Shown: positions 37,555 to 46,182 of the stretch, piece after piece | Layout: each line of letters starts with the position of its first letter | Numbering within the stretch: the first letter of the stretch is position 1 | The notes under the pieces: generated by a model | Told to the model about the DNA's origin: nothing | What the model saw: only the letters and a program-made list of their open reading frames with translations | The model's database searches: none | Program-made: the position numbers and the translations under genes | Source of the DNA: Streptococcaceae bacterium | GTDB lineage: Bacteria; Bacillota; Bacilli; Lactobacillales; Streptococcaceae | DNA length: 64,000 nucleotides | Reading direction: 5' to 3' | Assembly: GCA_031253335.1 (NCBI GenBank) | Contig: JAIRWF010000043.1 | Location: 1 to 64,000, forward strand

Positions 37555-38127
37555 TTATTTTCTAAGTCTTGTGATAACCGGGGCAATCGCTGCCGTGAGG
37601 ATAATCGCCGTCGGCCATTCCACTGCCGTATTTAGCGTCATGACCGCCATGATCATCGTATGAAAGTTGTGCCCATAGACACTTCCGAAAAATATAAAAA
37701 TCGACCCAATGACCAAGACTCCATTTGTCGCAGAGCCGACAAGACCTGCGAGGCCTCCCGCAACATGCTTTTCCTTAATCGCCCGATAGACAAAATAAGG
37801 CAATATTCCAATCAAAATCCGTGGTACAAACGCGACAAAGAGTGACCAACCATTACCCCCGGGCTGAAATGGCGTAAACAAGTAGCTCGTCGGCACCGGA
37901 AAGACCGTCGAATACAAAAAACTATAAAAGCCCATAAAAAAGCCCAGTACAGCACCCTTTTTCCAGCCCAGCGTGATGGAGCCGATAATCACTGGAATTT
38001 GCATAAAGGTCGGCTGAATCGCAGCTGGCCACACCGCGTAAATCACCTGCGTTAAGACCTGCACCACGACCATGATTGCGATAAAAATCCCTAATAGCGC
38101 AACATCAGATGCTTTCGACTTTTGCAT
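37555..38127 (-). CDS. ECF transporter S-component, vitamin specificity uncertain
   Basis: The 190-residue hydrophobic protein has about six helices and an ECF S-component pattern: ALLGIFIAIMVVVQVLTQVI at the N-terminus, then TLGWKKGAVLGFFMGFYSFL. It resembles the pantothenate-type (PanT) group, but the ligand cannot be fixed from sequence. It would use a shared EcfAA'T module encoded elsewhere. GGAGG precedes the ATG and TATAAT lies near 38158; no riboswitch is visible in the short leader. Confidence 0.75.
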   Translation of the reverse strand: MQKSKASDVALLGIFIAIMVVVQVLTQVIYAVWPAAIQPTFMQIPVIIGSITLGWKKGAVLGFFMGFYSFLYSTVFPVPTSYLFTPFQPGGNGWSLFVAFVPRILIGILPYFVYRAIKEKHVAGGLAGLVGSATNGVLVIGSIFIFFGSVYGHNFHTMIMAVMTLNTAVEWPTAIILTAAIAPVITRLRK

Positions 38128-38216
38128 GTTTTGTCCTCCGATAGTTTGATTTTCAAGCTATTATAGCACAAGAAAAAAGGAAGTTCAATGCAAACGCTCA
38201 ACCTTCCCAATTAGCA

Positions 38217-39590
38217 TTATGCCGTATTCCCGCTGCCACTATAGCTCCAGCTCCCCCAGGTCGAGCCATCATCATTTTGTACCGTCACTTTGATTTTCGG
38301 ATTCATGATGCCTTGACCCTCCAAGTCTGAAATCACGTCATCAAACTCCTCACTCGCAAGCGAGCTCTTTGCCTTAGCCAAATCACTCGTTGAGGCTACT
38401 CCTTCATTGTCATCCAGCGTAATCATCACCGTTATCGTATCCACACCATTATTCGTCGTTTCAACATCGCTGAAAGCATCTTCTTCGTCCTGCAAGTCAC
38501 TCGAGATTTGATCCCCCTCATTATCTAAGATTGACTGCGCATCCATCCCCTGCGAGCTGCTTTGCACCGTGTTAGCCGTAAAGCTCGTGTTGTGTGAGTT
38601 ACTTGCCCAATCCACCAGCAAAAAGAGCATCATGACCCCCACAATCAGGCTAATCACCACGCCACAAATCCCCACAATAAAACCAGCAAGCGTGACTTGG
38701 CGTTTGCGCCCACGATTTTTAGCAAAGCCGACAATCCCTAGAACTACGCCAGCAACGCCCAATAAAAAGCCAAAGACAGGCATCCAGCACAAGAGAATCG
38801 CTGAGCCACCAAACACAATCCCAAGCACACCAAACGTCCGACTTATCTCAGGCATTTTCTGAGCCTGCACCATCTGCGGCGAAGCACCATTGTTCATAGC
38901 CGTTTCGCTTAAAGCTCCCGTGGTCCAGCTCATTCCACTTGGCACATCCGCATTCTCTGAAGAGCCAGCCCCGCCAACGGACGTCCATCCTGCCTCGCTC
39001 CAGGGCTCTGATGGTATCGCAGTGACTTCTTGTAGGTTGTTCATCCCTGCGTTCACGCTCGCTTGCGCCTTTGGCTGACCATTTTTTGTTGGTAAGCAGC
39101 AAAAGACAATCATCACAATCGTGAAAATACCTGAAAGTGCTTCAATCACGACCATAAGCAGCGATAGTTGCATCGCATTGACTGCCGACAAAAGCGTGCC
39201 TCGCGCTGCAATCTCACGCACCGCAACGAGGAGCGAAAAGCCCAACCCAATCAGACTGAGTGCCCCCATAATAATCGCGAGCCACCACGGAAAGCCGCCA
39301 TCGCGCAAGCGCCTTGCGAGGATGGACGTTTGTGGAATGAGATTGGCTAATGCCCAAAACGCTGCAAGTAGCCCAAGAATCCCCAGAACATTGACCAAGC
39401 CGCCTGACGCCCGTGTGGCATCTGAAACCGCCTGCCCAAAACCAATCATGACCAACACAACCGTCGTTGGAAGCGCGAAAACAAGACCTACGATTGCACT
39501 TGCAAGATAAGCCCACCAATAATCCGGTCGCGTCGTGCGCCCTGTAAAGTTGACATAGTTCTTCCAATAATTTACATATGCTTTAAACAT
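38217..39590 (-). CDS. DUF805-DUF4190 fusion membrane protein with acidic C-terminal domain
   Basis: About 457 residues from MFKAYVNYWKNYVNFTGRTT. Residues 1-160 are a DUF805 membrane domain (TRPDYWWAYLASAI, LARRLRDGGFPWW). A polar linker follows, then a DUF4190-like pair of helices (FGVLGIVFGGSAILLCWMPV, LGVAGVVLGIVGFAKNRG), another membrane segment and a 120-residue acidic tail that may be extracytoplasmic. The frame continues to 39761, but ATG 39590 is preferred: an extended -10 (TG-G-TATAAT, hexamer 39597-39602) ends 6 nt before it and no ribosome binding site is seen. Function unknown. Confidence 0.75.
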   Translation of the reverse strand: MFKAYVNYWKNYVNFTGRTTRPDYWWAYLASAIVGLVFALPTTVVLVMIGFGQAVSDATRASGGLVNVLGILGLLAAFWALANLIPQTSILARRLRDGGFPWWLAIIMGALSLIGLGFSLLVAVREIAARGTLLSAVNAMQLSLLMVVIEALSGIFTIVMIVFCCLPTKNGQPKAQASVNAGMNNLQEVTAIPSEPWSEAGWTSVGGAGSSENADVPSGMSWTTGALSETAMNNGASPQMVQAQKMPEISRTFGVLGIVFGGSAILLCWMPVFGFLLGVAGVVLGIVGFAKNRGRKRQVTLAGFIVGICGVVISLIVGVMMLFLLVDWASNSHNTSFTANTVQSSSQGMDAQSILDNEGDQISSDLQDEEDAFSDVETTNNGVDTITVMITLDDNEGVASTSDLAKAKSSLASEEFDDVISDLEGQGIMNPKIKVTVQNDDGSTWGSWSYSGSGNTA

Positions 39591-39665
39591 GGCTTCATTA
39601 TACCATATACCAAAAGCAAAATCGTATGCGGCTCCTGATTTTATGCTACAATAGGCAAAGCAACA

Positions 39666-39780
39666 CAATGGGTACTGAAAGCTCGCTTTCGGTTGAGAAA
39701 TACCATCAGATCGGATCAGGACAATGCCTGCGTCGAGATGTGTAAACACGTAAACCCCCATTGCGTCTTTGGAGGTTTTT
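39666..39780 (+). ncRNA. TPP riboswitch controlling thiT
   Basis: The leader carries the THI-box features: GGGTA, a CTGAAAG/CTTTCGG stem, TTGAGA, then GATCGGATCAGGACAATGCC and GCGTCGA. Downstream AACCCCCA can pair with the ribosome binding site (TGGAGGTTT) or with CAATGGGT at the 5' end, so the switch most likely works at translation initiation, with T-rich bases that might also terminate. Confidence 0.88.
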
Positions 39781-39781
39781 T

Positions 39782-40306
39782 ATGTCCCGATTTTCAACAC
39801 GTGAGCTTACTGAAATCGCTCTAATGACAGCTCTCGCTAGCGTCCTCGATCGTTTGAAACTTTTTGAAATGCCTCAAGGCGGGTCGATTACCCTCGTGAT
39901 GCTCCCGATTCTTTTTATTGCTTTTCGACGTGGTCTTCGCGCGGGACTCCTCACAGGATTTCTAGTCGGGCTTATCCAGCTCCTTATCGGCGGCTATTTT
40001 CTAAATCCCCTCCAGGTGCTTTTTGATTATCTGCTTGCCATGACCGCAGTTGGCACAGCTGGTCTTTTTAGAAATAAGAGTCTCAAAAACCTCTTTGCAG
40101 GCACGCTCCTTGCCTCAGCACTTCGGCTTCTCTCAAACTTTATATCAGGCGTTGTTTATTACGGCTCTTATGCGCCCAAAGGCACCCCTGTCTGGCTCTA
40201 CTCTCTTCTCTACAACAGCAGCTACATCCTCCCCGCAGCCACCATCAGCTTCCTTGTGCTTGTCCTCCTTTGGAAATTTCAACGTCAGTTATTCGAGGTA
40301 AAGTAA
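39782..40306 (+). CDS. thiT: Thiamine ECF transporter S-component ThiT
   Basis: The 174-residue protein has about six helices and ThiT-type stretches (ALMTALASVLDRLKLFEMPQ, GGSITLVMLPILFIAFRRG, ending near LLYNSSYILPAATIS). It binds thiamine for import by the shared ECF module. ATG 39782 is 6 nt after GGAGG; an upstream in-frame TTG at 39761 lies inside the riboswitch and is rejected. The TPP riboswitch confirms the ligand. Confidence 0.93.
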   Translation: MSRFSTRELTEIALMTALASVLDRLKLFEMPQGGSITLVMLPILFIAFRRGLRAGLLTGFLVGLIQLLIGGYFLNPLQVLFDYLLAMTAVGTAGLFRNKSLKNLFAGTLLASALRLLSNFISGVVYYGSYAPKGTPVWLYSLLYNSSYILPAATISFLVLVLLWKFQRQLFEVK

Positions 40307-40335
40307 AAACCTGATGCGAGGCATCAAGTTATTTT
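40307..40335. terminator. Bidirectional terminator between thiT and the GT2 gene
   Basis: CTGATGC and GGCATCAAG form a short stem with T-rich flanks on both strands, between convergent genes. Confidence 0.65.
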
Positions 40336-41270
40336 CTTTCTTTCACGATGTAAATCGGGCGATGCTTGCTTTCCGTGAAGATTTTGGCGATGTATTTGCC
40401 GACAATACCTAGCATGGTCAAAAGAACCCCAAAGCACAAGAGAACAATCGCAACCATCGAGGTCCAACCACTGACGGAGTTATGAAAAATGGCTTGCCGG
40501 AAGATTTGCACGATAATCGCAAGAATCGTGAGTCCCGTCACGAGAAGCCCTGTATAGACGGCGAGATTGAGCGGTGCCTCGGAAAAGTCCACAAAGGCAT
40601 CCAGGGCATATTTGGTGCGTTCCCAAAAGCTCATGTGCGTTTCCCCAGCGACACGCGGCGTATAGTCGTATTCAATATAGCTCGTATTGTACCCCACCCA
40701 GGTAAATAGGCCCTTGGAAAAGCGATTGACCTCGCTTAGCTCTAGGACACTTGCTACGACTTGCTGCGTCATAAGTCGGTAATCACGCACACCAGAAAGC
40801 ACAGGTGTCTCAGAAATCTGCGCCATGATACGATAGAAAAGTCTGGAAAATGCTGAGGTAATCAGATTTTCAGTCCCTCGATTGACGCGACGTGCTGCTA
40901 CGGCATCAATCTCTGGATTTTGGATGGTTTGCCACATCTCCAGGAGCAGCTCGGGTGGATCTTGGAGGTCTGCATCCATCAGTGCGATATAGTCAGCATT
41001 CACAGCTTGCGCAGCCTCAAGGCCTGCAAAAATCGCTGCTTCTTTACCAAAATTTCGTGAAAAGCTGAGATAATGAATACTTTCGACGTTGATACCTTGG
41101 ATTTCTCGCAGTAGCTCAAGCGTCCCATCGGTCGAGCCATCGTTCACAAAAAAATAAAGCACATCAAGGCTCTCGGGAAGTGCTTCAAGGGCTTTCCCTG
41201 TCGCAGACAAAAAAGAAGGTAAGGCCGCTTCCTCATTGTAGCAGGGAACGATAATCGCAAGCTTAGCCAT
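40329..41270 (-). CDS. GT2-family glycosyltransferase, polyprenyl-phosphate type
   Basis: About 313 residues: an N-terminal GT-A domain (AIIVPCYNEEAALPSFLSAT, DGSTDGTLELL, LMDADLQDPPELL) and two C-terminal membrane helices, typical of enzymes that charge undecaprenyl or dolichyl phosphate with a sugar (GtrB/DPM1-like). It probably supplies a lipid-linked sugar for cell wall glycans. ATG 41270 overlaps the ytpR stop by 8 nt. Confidence 0.85.
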   Translation of the reverse strand: MAKLAIIVPCYNEEAALPSFLSATGKALEALPESLDVLYFFVNDGSTDGTLELLREIQGINVESIHYLSFSRNFGKEAAIFAGLEAAQAVNADYIALMDADLQDPPELLLEMWQTIQNPEIDAVAARRVNRGTENLITSAFSRLFYRIMAQISETPVLSGVRDYRLMTQQVVASVLELSEVNRFSKGLFTWVGYNTSYIEYDYTPRVAGETHMSFWERTKYALDAFVDFSEAPLNLAVYTGLLVTGLTILAIIVQIFRQAIFHNSVSGWTSMVAIVLLCFGVLLTMLGIVGKYIAKIFTESKHRPIYIVKERK

Positions 41271-41883
41271 GCCACATCGTCTCCGCCACAAAGGCCTCAC
41301 CGTTTTTTAGCTCATCGTCTAGTTCAATGATGCCACGCTCTTTGGGCGCATTCGGCAGTGCTAATTCACGGGGCGCGCACAGCATCCCTGCCGACGCTAC
41401 ACCACGTAAAACGCCATCCGCGATGAGCTTCCCATCTGGCATAATTGCACCAGAAAGAGCAGCCACTGTTTTCAGACCCAGCCGCGCGTTAGGCGCACCG
41501 CACACGATTTGTAAGACCTTTCCCGTCCCCACGTCAACCTGACACACATGCAAATGATCGCTACTTGGGTGTTCGTCAAATTTGACAATCTCCGCCACCA
41601 CGAGTTTTGGCGTCGCATCAAATTTGACAGGCTCATCAAATGGATTTTTTGCATTGAGCATGGCTACATCCGCCTCAGAGAGCTGTAAAATCCCGTCTGT
41701 CAAATTTGACAGGCCACAAGAAGCAGGTGCAAACACGTTCCAAGCCACTGTCGTGTTATCTGATACACGAAAAACGCGCGCAAAGTTCTCCTTGCGCTCG
41801 TAAGATAGCGGCGACTCATTAGCCTCTCCCACAAGGAGCAGCAACACATCGCCTACATGATGATTAAAGCTCGCAACAAACAT
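41263..41883 (-). CDS. ytpR: YtpR-family tRNA-binding domain protein
   Basis: The 206-residue protein has an N-terminal DUF4479-like part and a C-terminal EMAP/tRNA-binding OB fold like that of PheT (VVAEIVKFDEHPSSDHLHVC, VCGAPNARLGL, GVASAGMLCAPRELAL). The ATG overlaps the thioredoxin stop (TGATG). Three copies or near-copies of TGTCAAATTTGACA occur in the gene, encoding SNLT or KFD. Its role is unknown; RNA binding is inferred. Confidence 0.88.
   Translation of the reverse strand: MFVASFNHHVGDVLLLLVGEANESPLSYERKENFARVFRVSDNTTVAWNVFAPASCGLSNLTDGILQLSEADVAMLNAKNPFDEPVKFDATPKLVVAEIVKFDEHPSSDHLHVCQVDVGTGKVLQIVCGAPNARLGLKTVAALSGAIMPDGKLIADGVLRGVASAGMLCAPRELALPNAPKERGIIELDDELKNGEAFVAETMWHG
41574..41711. 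repeat. TGTCAAATTTGACA and two near-copies in ytpR
   Basis: Exact copy at 41698-41711; CGTCAAATTTGACA at about 41574-41587 and CATCAAATTTGACA at 41616-41629. The first half-sites have diverged while the second stays perfect. Confidence 0.75.
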
Positions 41884-42200
41884 CACTTCACCGTACTGAT
41901 AAAGGCATTGACCTCTTCTTTTGTCTTGCGCAATTTATTGACGAGCCTGCCAATCTCTTTGCCGTCTTCAATCGCCACAAAGCTTGGAATCCCCATGATT
42001 CCCCACTCAACAGCCAAGTCCATGTACTCATCCCGATCCACATGGATAAATTCAAACTCGCTATTTTCCGCCTCAATCTCAGGCAGTTTTGGCTCAATAA
42101 ACTTGCAATCACCACACCACGTCGCACTAAAATAAAACATGTGCTTGCCTGGTGCTTTGATATACTCTGCAATTTCCTCGTATGATTTTGGTTCTTTCAT
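41883..42200 (-). CDS. Thioredoxin-family protein
   Basis: The 105-residue protein has one thioredoxin domain with the active site SATWCGDCKFIEPKL and the cis-proline loop GIMGIPSFVAIEDG. WCGDC rather than WCGPC suggests a more specialised reductase than TrxA. It lies between DUF4651 and ytpR, an order I recall from streptococci. Confidence 0.9.
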   Translation of the reverse strand: MKEPKSYEEIAEYIKAPGKHMFYFSATWCGDCKFIEPKLPEIEAENSEFEFIHVDRDEYMDLAVEWGIMGIPSFVAIEDGKEIGRLVNKLRKTKEEVNAFISTVK

Positions 42201-42229
42201 TTCTCATTCCTTTCCCTTGGCTAGGCCAA

Positions 42230-42541
42230 TCACTCGTTTTCTGCAAGCGACTCACTCTCCAGCTCGACGACCCCATAGTGATCCTCATCCACACTAAAAA
42301 TCGTGGACTCCGTATGACCGTCCTCTGCCTTGATTAAGACGCCACCTTCATAAAGCCCCGCATCAACCGCCTTATCAAACAGCCAGACCGCCTCAATCTC
42401 ACGTCCCGCAAAATGCTCACGCGCCGCTTCTACAAGCTCATGCCGCAAATTGTCCTCAGAATCCTGATAGACCTTGTAGGCCACAAGACCCGCAGCGACA
42501 CCGACCGCAAGGCCTGCCCCAAATTTTAGTAATTTCCTCAT
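42230..42541 (-). CDS. DUF4651-type membrane-anchored protein
   Basis: The 103-residue protein has an N-terminal helix (LLKFGAGLAVGVAAGLVAYK) and an acidic domain with EAVWLFDKAVDAGLYEGGVL, as in DUF4651 proteins of Streptococcaceae. Function unknown. An extended -10-like TG-T-TAAAAT (hexamer 42548-42553) ends 6 nt before the ATG without a ribosome binding site. It heads the thioredoxin-ytpR-GT2 operon. Confidence 0.75.
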   Translation of the reverse strand: MRKLLKFGAGLAVGVAAGLVAYKVYQDSEDNLRHELVEAAREHFAGREIEAVWLFDKAVDAGLYEGGVLIKAEDGHTESTIFSVDEDHYGVVELESESLAENE

Positions 42542-42590
42542 ACGCCTATTTTAACACAAATCCCTCAAACGAGCCGCAACAAAAGCAGAA

Positions 42591-42971
42591 TCAGCTATGC
42601 GCCGCATTGTAGTCATAGTCGTAAAAAACAGCTTCAACATTGTTGCCCTCTGGATCATAGACGAAGGCCGCATAGTAGCCCTCCCAGTAGCTCCGATAGC
42701 CAGGCTTGCCATTGTCTTTTCCACCAGCCGCCAAAGCCGCCTCATAAAAGCCCTGTACTTCCTCTTGCGATTTTGCCGCAAAGGCAATGTGCCCGCCTTC
42801 GCCATTGCCATCACTTGAGAGCCAAAAATCTGTGTCATGTCCATCGAAAAAGCCAACGGCTGAACCATAATCTTGCCCTACCGTATAACCTAGTGGCGCC
42901 AAAGCCTTTTCAAACCAAGCTTTCTCCACCTTCATATCCTTGATGTTGTAGCTCATGTGTGCGATTGTCAT
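42591..42971 (-). CDS. VOC/glyoxalase-family protein
   Basis: The 126-residue protein has the glyoxalase fold pattern: MTIAHMSYNIKDMKVEKAWF at the start and AFVYDPEGNNVEAVFYD at the end, where His and Glu bind metal. Members act as dioxygenases, glyoxalases or resistance proteins; the substrate is unknown. ATG 42971 follows GAAGGTG. Confidence 0.8.
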   Translation of the reverse strand: MTIAHMSYNIKDMKVEKAWFEKALAPLGYTVGQDYGSAVGFFDGHDTDFWLSSDGNGEGGHIAFAAKSQEEVQGFYEAALAAGGKDNGKPGYRSYWEGYYAAFVYDPEGNNVEAVFYDYDYNAAHS

Positions 42972-43023
42972 ATTGCACCTTCTTTCTTTCCACATTCTAG
43001 CACAAATAGACTATAATAGTGCC

Positions 43024-44094
43024 ATGAACGATTTATTTAATAAGATAAAAGAAATCACGGAACTCCAAGCTACATCAGGTCATGAAGGCCCCGTACGCAC
43101 CTATCTCAAAGAAAAAATGACAGCTATGGGCTACACGCCAGAGTTCGACGGCCTTGGCGGCATTTTTGTGCGCCTTACAGCACAGGATTCTGGTGCTCCT
43201 ACAGTCATGATTGCCGCTCACATGGACGAAGTCGGTTTTCTTGTTTCTGCAATCAAGTCCGACGGTACACTTCGTGTTGTAACGCTTGGCGGTTGGAATC
43301 CCCTTGTTGTCTCAGCCCAGCGCTTCACGCTCTTTACGACACAGGGCGATAAAATCCCTGTCATCTCAGGTGGCATCCCACCACACCTCATGCGCGGCAC
43401 TGGGAAAGAGCCGACGCTTCCTGCCATTTCAGATATTGTCTTTGACGCAGGCTTTGAAAATGCTGCAGAAGCTGTACACTACGGTGTTGCCATCGGTGAT
43501 GTCCTCGTCCCTCAGACAGAGACGATTCTCACGGCCAATGGCAAAAATGTCATGGGCAAATCTTGGGACAATCGTTACGGCTGTCTCGAAATTCTGGAAC
43601 TTCTCGCCTTTCTCAAGGGCAAGACCCCCGCAGTCAATCTCATCATCGGCGCCAATGTCCAAGAAGAGGTCGGCCTTCGTGGCGCCAAAGTCTCTTCTAC
43701 CAAGTTTCAGCCCGATCTTTTCTTTGCCGTTGATTGCTCTCCTGCGGGCGACACTTTTGGCGATGACAATGGTAAGTTGGACGGTGGTGTGACCATGCGT
43801 TACTATGACCCAGGCCATATTATGCTGCCCGGTATGAAGGCTTTTCTTCAGGAAACGGCCAGCAAAAATCAAATCAAAACGCAGCCCTATATTGCAAAAG
43901 GCGGGACAGACGCGGGCGCTGCTCATCTCTCAAATGGCGGCATCCCTTCTACGACCATCGGCGTGTGTGCCCGCTATATCCATTCACATCAGACTCTCTG
44001 GTCACTTGACGACTTTACTCAAGCTCAACGGATGCTTCAAGCAATCACCACATGCCTCACGCCCGCACAAGTTGACCAAATCAAGAAATACTGA
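43024..44094 (+). CDS. pepA: Glutamyl aminopeptidase, M42 family
   Basis: The 356-residue metallopeptidase has ligands in the M42 order: His in IAAHMDEVGFL, Asp in SWDNRYGCLE, Glu-Glu in NVQEEVGLRGA, Asp in FAVDCSP and His in YIHSHQTL. It removes N-terminal Glu/Asp from peptides. ATG 43024 has TATAAT (43012-43017) ending 6 nt upstream and no ribosome binding site: predicted leaderless. It diverges from the DUF4651 operon. Confidence 0.9.
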   Translation: MNDLFNKIKEITELQATSGHEGPVRTYLKEKMTAMGYTPEFDGLGGIFVRLTAQDSGAPTVMIAAHMDEVGFLVSAIKSDGTLRVVTLGGWNPLVVSAQRFTLFTTQGDKIPVISGGIPPHLMRGTGKEPTLPAISDIVFDAGFENAAEAVHYGVAIGDVLVPQTETILTANGKNVMGKSWDNRYGCLEILELLAFLKGKTPAVNLIIGANVQEEVGLRGAKVSSTKFQPDLFFAVDCSPAGDTFGDDNGKLDGGVTMRYYDPGHIMLPGMKAFLQETASKNQIKTQPYIAKGGTDAGAAHLSNGGIPSTTIGVCARYIHSHQTLWSLDDFTQAQRMLQAITTCLTPAQVDQIKKY

Positions 44095-44106
44095 TATAAT
44101 CCTGCC

Positions 44107-44766
44107 ATGTCCAAAAAACCATTTGCCCTATTCGGAGTCCTTTTTCTCATCTTCTTTGTAGGTCTTGCCGCAGCGATACGGCTGGATTTCCAGCATTCTC
44201 CTTTTTATTTTGATAACATCGTGATGCAGTTTGCCTATCGTTTTCAGGGAAATAGTCTTATAAAGACTCTCTTTACGATCTACACGCAGGCCTTCGGGGA
44301 TAAAGGTGGCATGATTACAGCAGTTGTCGTCCTCCTAGCACTCTTCATTTTCAGACAATGGCGTGGCGCACTTTATTTTGCAGTGCTTACAGCCGCGGCT
44401 ATTGCACTCAATACCTTTCTCAAAAGCGTTATTGGACGAAGCCGTCCTACAGGGCATCGCCTCATGGCAGAAAGCGGCTTTAGTTTTCCTTCTGGACACA
44501 GCCTTTTTGCAGTTATTTTACTTGGAACGCTCTTTATCATCATCACTCAGCATATCCATAACCGCGCAGGTCGATTCTTCTTGTGGCTTTTCGTGTCTAT
44601 CCTCATACTTCTTGTCATGGCGTCACGTATCTACATCGGCGTACATTATCCGAGCGACACGATAGGCGCCCTTCTGTTAGGCCTTGCCTTTCTCTTTTTG
44701 ACTTACCCTCTCTACTATCGCTTTGCTCATCCAAAACGCATCGGCTCGCACGTCGCCCATCATTAA
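44107..44766 (+). CDS. PAP2-family phosphatase
   Basis: The 219-residue protein has six membrane segments and the three PAP2 motifs: KSVIGRSRPTG, FPSGHSLFAV and SRIYIGVHYPSDTIG. It dephosphorylates lipid pyrophosphates such as undecaprenyl pyrophosphate or phosphatidic acid. The uppP gene right downstream suggests overlapping roles in lipid carrier recycling. An extended -10 (TG-A-TATAAT, hexamer 44095-44100) ends 6 nt before the ATG and overlaps the pepA stop region: leaderless. Confidence 0.88.
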   Translation: MSKKPFALFGVLFLIFFVGLAAAIRLDFQHSPFYFDNIVMQFAYRFQGNSLIKTLFTIYTQAFGDKGGMITAVVVLLALFIFRQWRGALYFAVLTAAAIALNTFLKSVIGRSRPTGHRLMAESGFSFPSGHSLFAVILLGTLFIIITQHIHNRAGRFFLWLFVSILILLVMASRIYIGVHYPSDTIGALLLGLAFLFLTYPLYYRFAHPKRIGSHVAHH

Positions 44767-44786
44767 GAACTTAGGAGATATGATTT

Positions 44787-45635
44787 ATGGACATTATCCG
44801 CGCAATTATTCTAGGTATCATCGAAGGTATCACCGAGTGGCTCCCGATTTCATCGACCGGGCATTTGATTATTGCTGAGCATTTCATTGGTCTCCAGCAA
44901 TCCGCTGCCTTTAAGGAAATGTTTGACGTAGTCATCCAGCTGGGGGCGATTCTTTCGGTCGTTGTTATTTATTGGCACAAACTTGTGCCTTTTAATGCAC
45001 TCCTTGGTAGCCATAAAAAAACACCACGCGAGGTGCAACTCACTTGGCGCCTTTGGGCAAAGGTCTTTCTTGCGTGTTTGCCTGCGATAATCATCGGTTT
45101 CCCTTTGAATGATTGGCTGAATGCAAAATTTTATAATTTTATTTCCGTTGCGATTTGCCTCATTGTCTATGGGATTCTTTTCATCGTGATAGAGCGCTAC
45201 TGGGTGCCGACGCATGCGCTTTCTGTCCTGTCCGTGGATAAAATCAGCTACCGTTTTGCGCTTTATATTGGGATTTTCCAGGTCTTGGCTTTGATGCCAG
45301 GCACATCACGAAGTGGTGCCACAATTGTAGGCGCACTCCTTATTGGTGTTGGACGTGCCGCAGCTGCAGAGTTTACGTTTTTCCTAGGTGTGCCGATTAT
45401 GTTTGGCGCGAGTCTCTTGAAAATCGTCAAGTATTTCAAAAATGGCAATGGCCTTGACCTCTACCAGTTTTTTATCTTAATTCTTGCCTGTGCGGTCGCC
45501 TTCGCTGTGTCTATGTTTGCGATTCGTTGGCTCATGGACTATGTCAAGAAACATGATTTCACGTGGTTTGGGAAATATCGGATAGTGCTTGGCGCATTAT
45601 TGCTCCTCATCGCTGGAATCACTGCCTTCGTATAA
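44787..45635 (+). CDS. uppP: Undecaprenyl-diphosphatase
   Basis: The 282-residue BacA/UppP protein has motifs GIIEGITEWLPISSTGHLII and LMPGTSRSGATIVGALLIG, which form the active site. It converts C55-PP to C55-P for wall synthesis and gives bacitracin tolerance. AGGAG precedes the ATG, 20 bp after the PAP2 gene, so two unrelated C55-PP phosphatases may be cotranscribed. Confidence 0.95.
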   Translation: MDIIRAIILGIIEGITEWLPISSTGHLIIAEHFIGLQQSAAFKEMFDVVIQLGAILSVVVIYWHKLVPFNALLGSHKKTPREVQLTWRLWAKVFLACLPAIIIGFPLNDWLNAKFYNFISVAICLIVYGILFIVIERYWVPTHALSVLSVDKISYRFALYIGIFQVLALMPGTSRSGATIVGALLIGVGRAAAAEFTFFLGVPIMFGASLLKIVKYFKNGNGLDLYQFFILILACAVAFAVSMFAIRWLMDYVKKHDFTWFGKYRIVLGALLLLIAGITAFV

Positions 45636-45662
45636 AAAGGCCTCGTCATTCTGCGAGGTTTT
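45634..45662. terminator. Bidirectional terminator
   Basis: AGGCCTCG and CGAGGTTTT flank TCATTCTG between the convergent uppP and YpsA-like genes. Confidence 0.7.
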
Positions 45663-46182
45663 CTGCTGTCTCCTGCAGCTCTTCAAAGCTGATAAAGTCC
45701 ACGGGATAGTCTGCTTGCGCTTTGAGTTGATCCATACGGAAATGGAGTTTGTTTGGCGTTTCAGCCTCCGACTCGCGTTCTTCATCATAGAGGACGAGTG
45801 CCCCATCAGAGTTTTCAATTAAAAATTCGTCATAGGTGCGAAATTGCCGCGGGTTTTCATAGTCCGAAAAGCAGTATTTGACGAATTCAGCTTGTTTGAA
45901 ATCGCCGAGCTTCGCTTGATTGGCTTCGTTCCAATTTTGCCCAGTCGTCTCAAATGGAAAAATCACCGCTCGCAGAAGCTCAGGAAACTCTTTGCCTGCA
46001 AGCATAAAAGTCCAATATTCAAAACCCAGATTCCCGCCAAAAATCAGCCATTCCACACCGTTATCGCGGTAATTTTCAAGACGATTGCGAATGGCTTCTT
46101 GGATGACCTGTAATTTCGGGTCATCGTTTTTGAAAATGCCCAGGTCAAAAGCGCTATAACCAGCAATCAGCAAATTCTTCAT
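45646..46182 (-). CDS. YpsA / DUF1273 family protein
   Basis: The 178-residue protein of the SLOG superfamily has [15 protein letters not shown] and [19 protein letters not shown] as expected nucleotide-binding loops. In Bacillus YpsA affects cell division; its ligand is unknown. Its start overlaps the tsaD stop by 4 nt. Confidence 0.85.
   Translation of the reverse strand: MKNLLIAGYSAFDLGIFKNDDPKLQVIQEAIRNRLENYRDNGVEWLIFGGNLGFEYWTFMLAGKEFPELLRAVIFPFETTGQNWNEANQAKLGDFKQAEFVKYCFSDYENPRQFRTYDEFLIENSDGALVLYDEERESEAETPNKLHFRMDQLKAQADYPVDFISFEELQETAENLAE

Noticed and set aside
39761..39781. Upstream TTG start for thiT
   Set aside because: It lies inside the riboswitch expression platform; ATG 39782 has GGAGG at the right distance.
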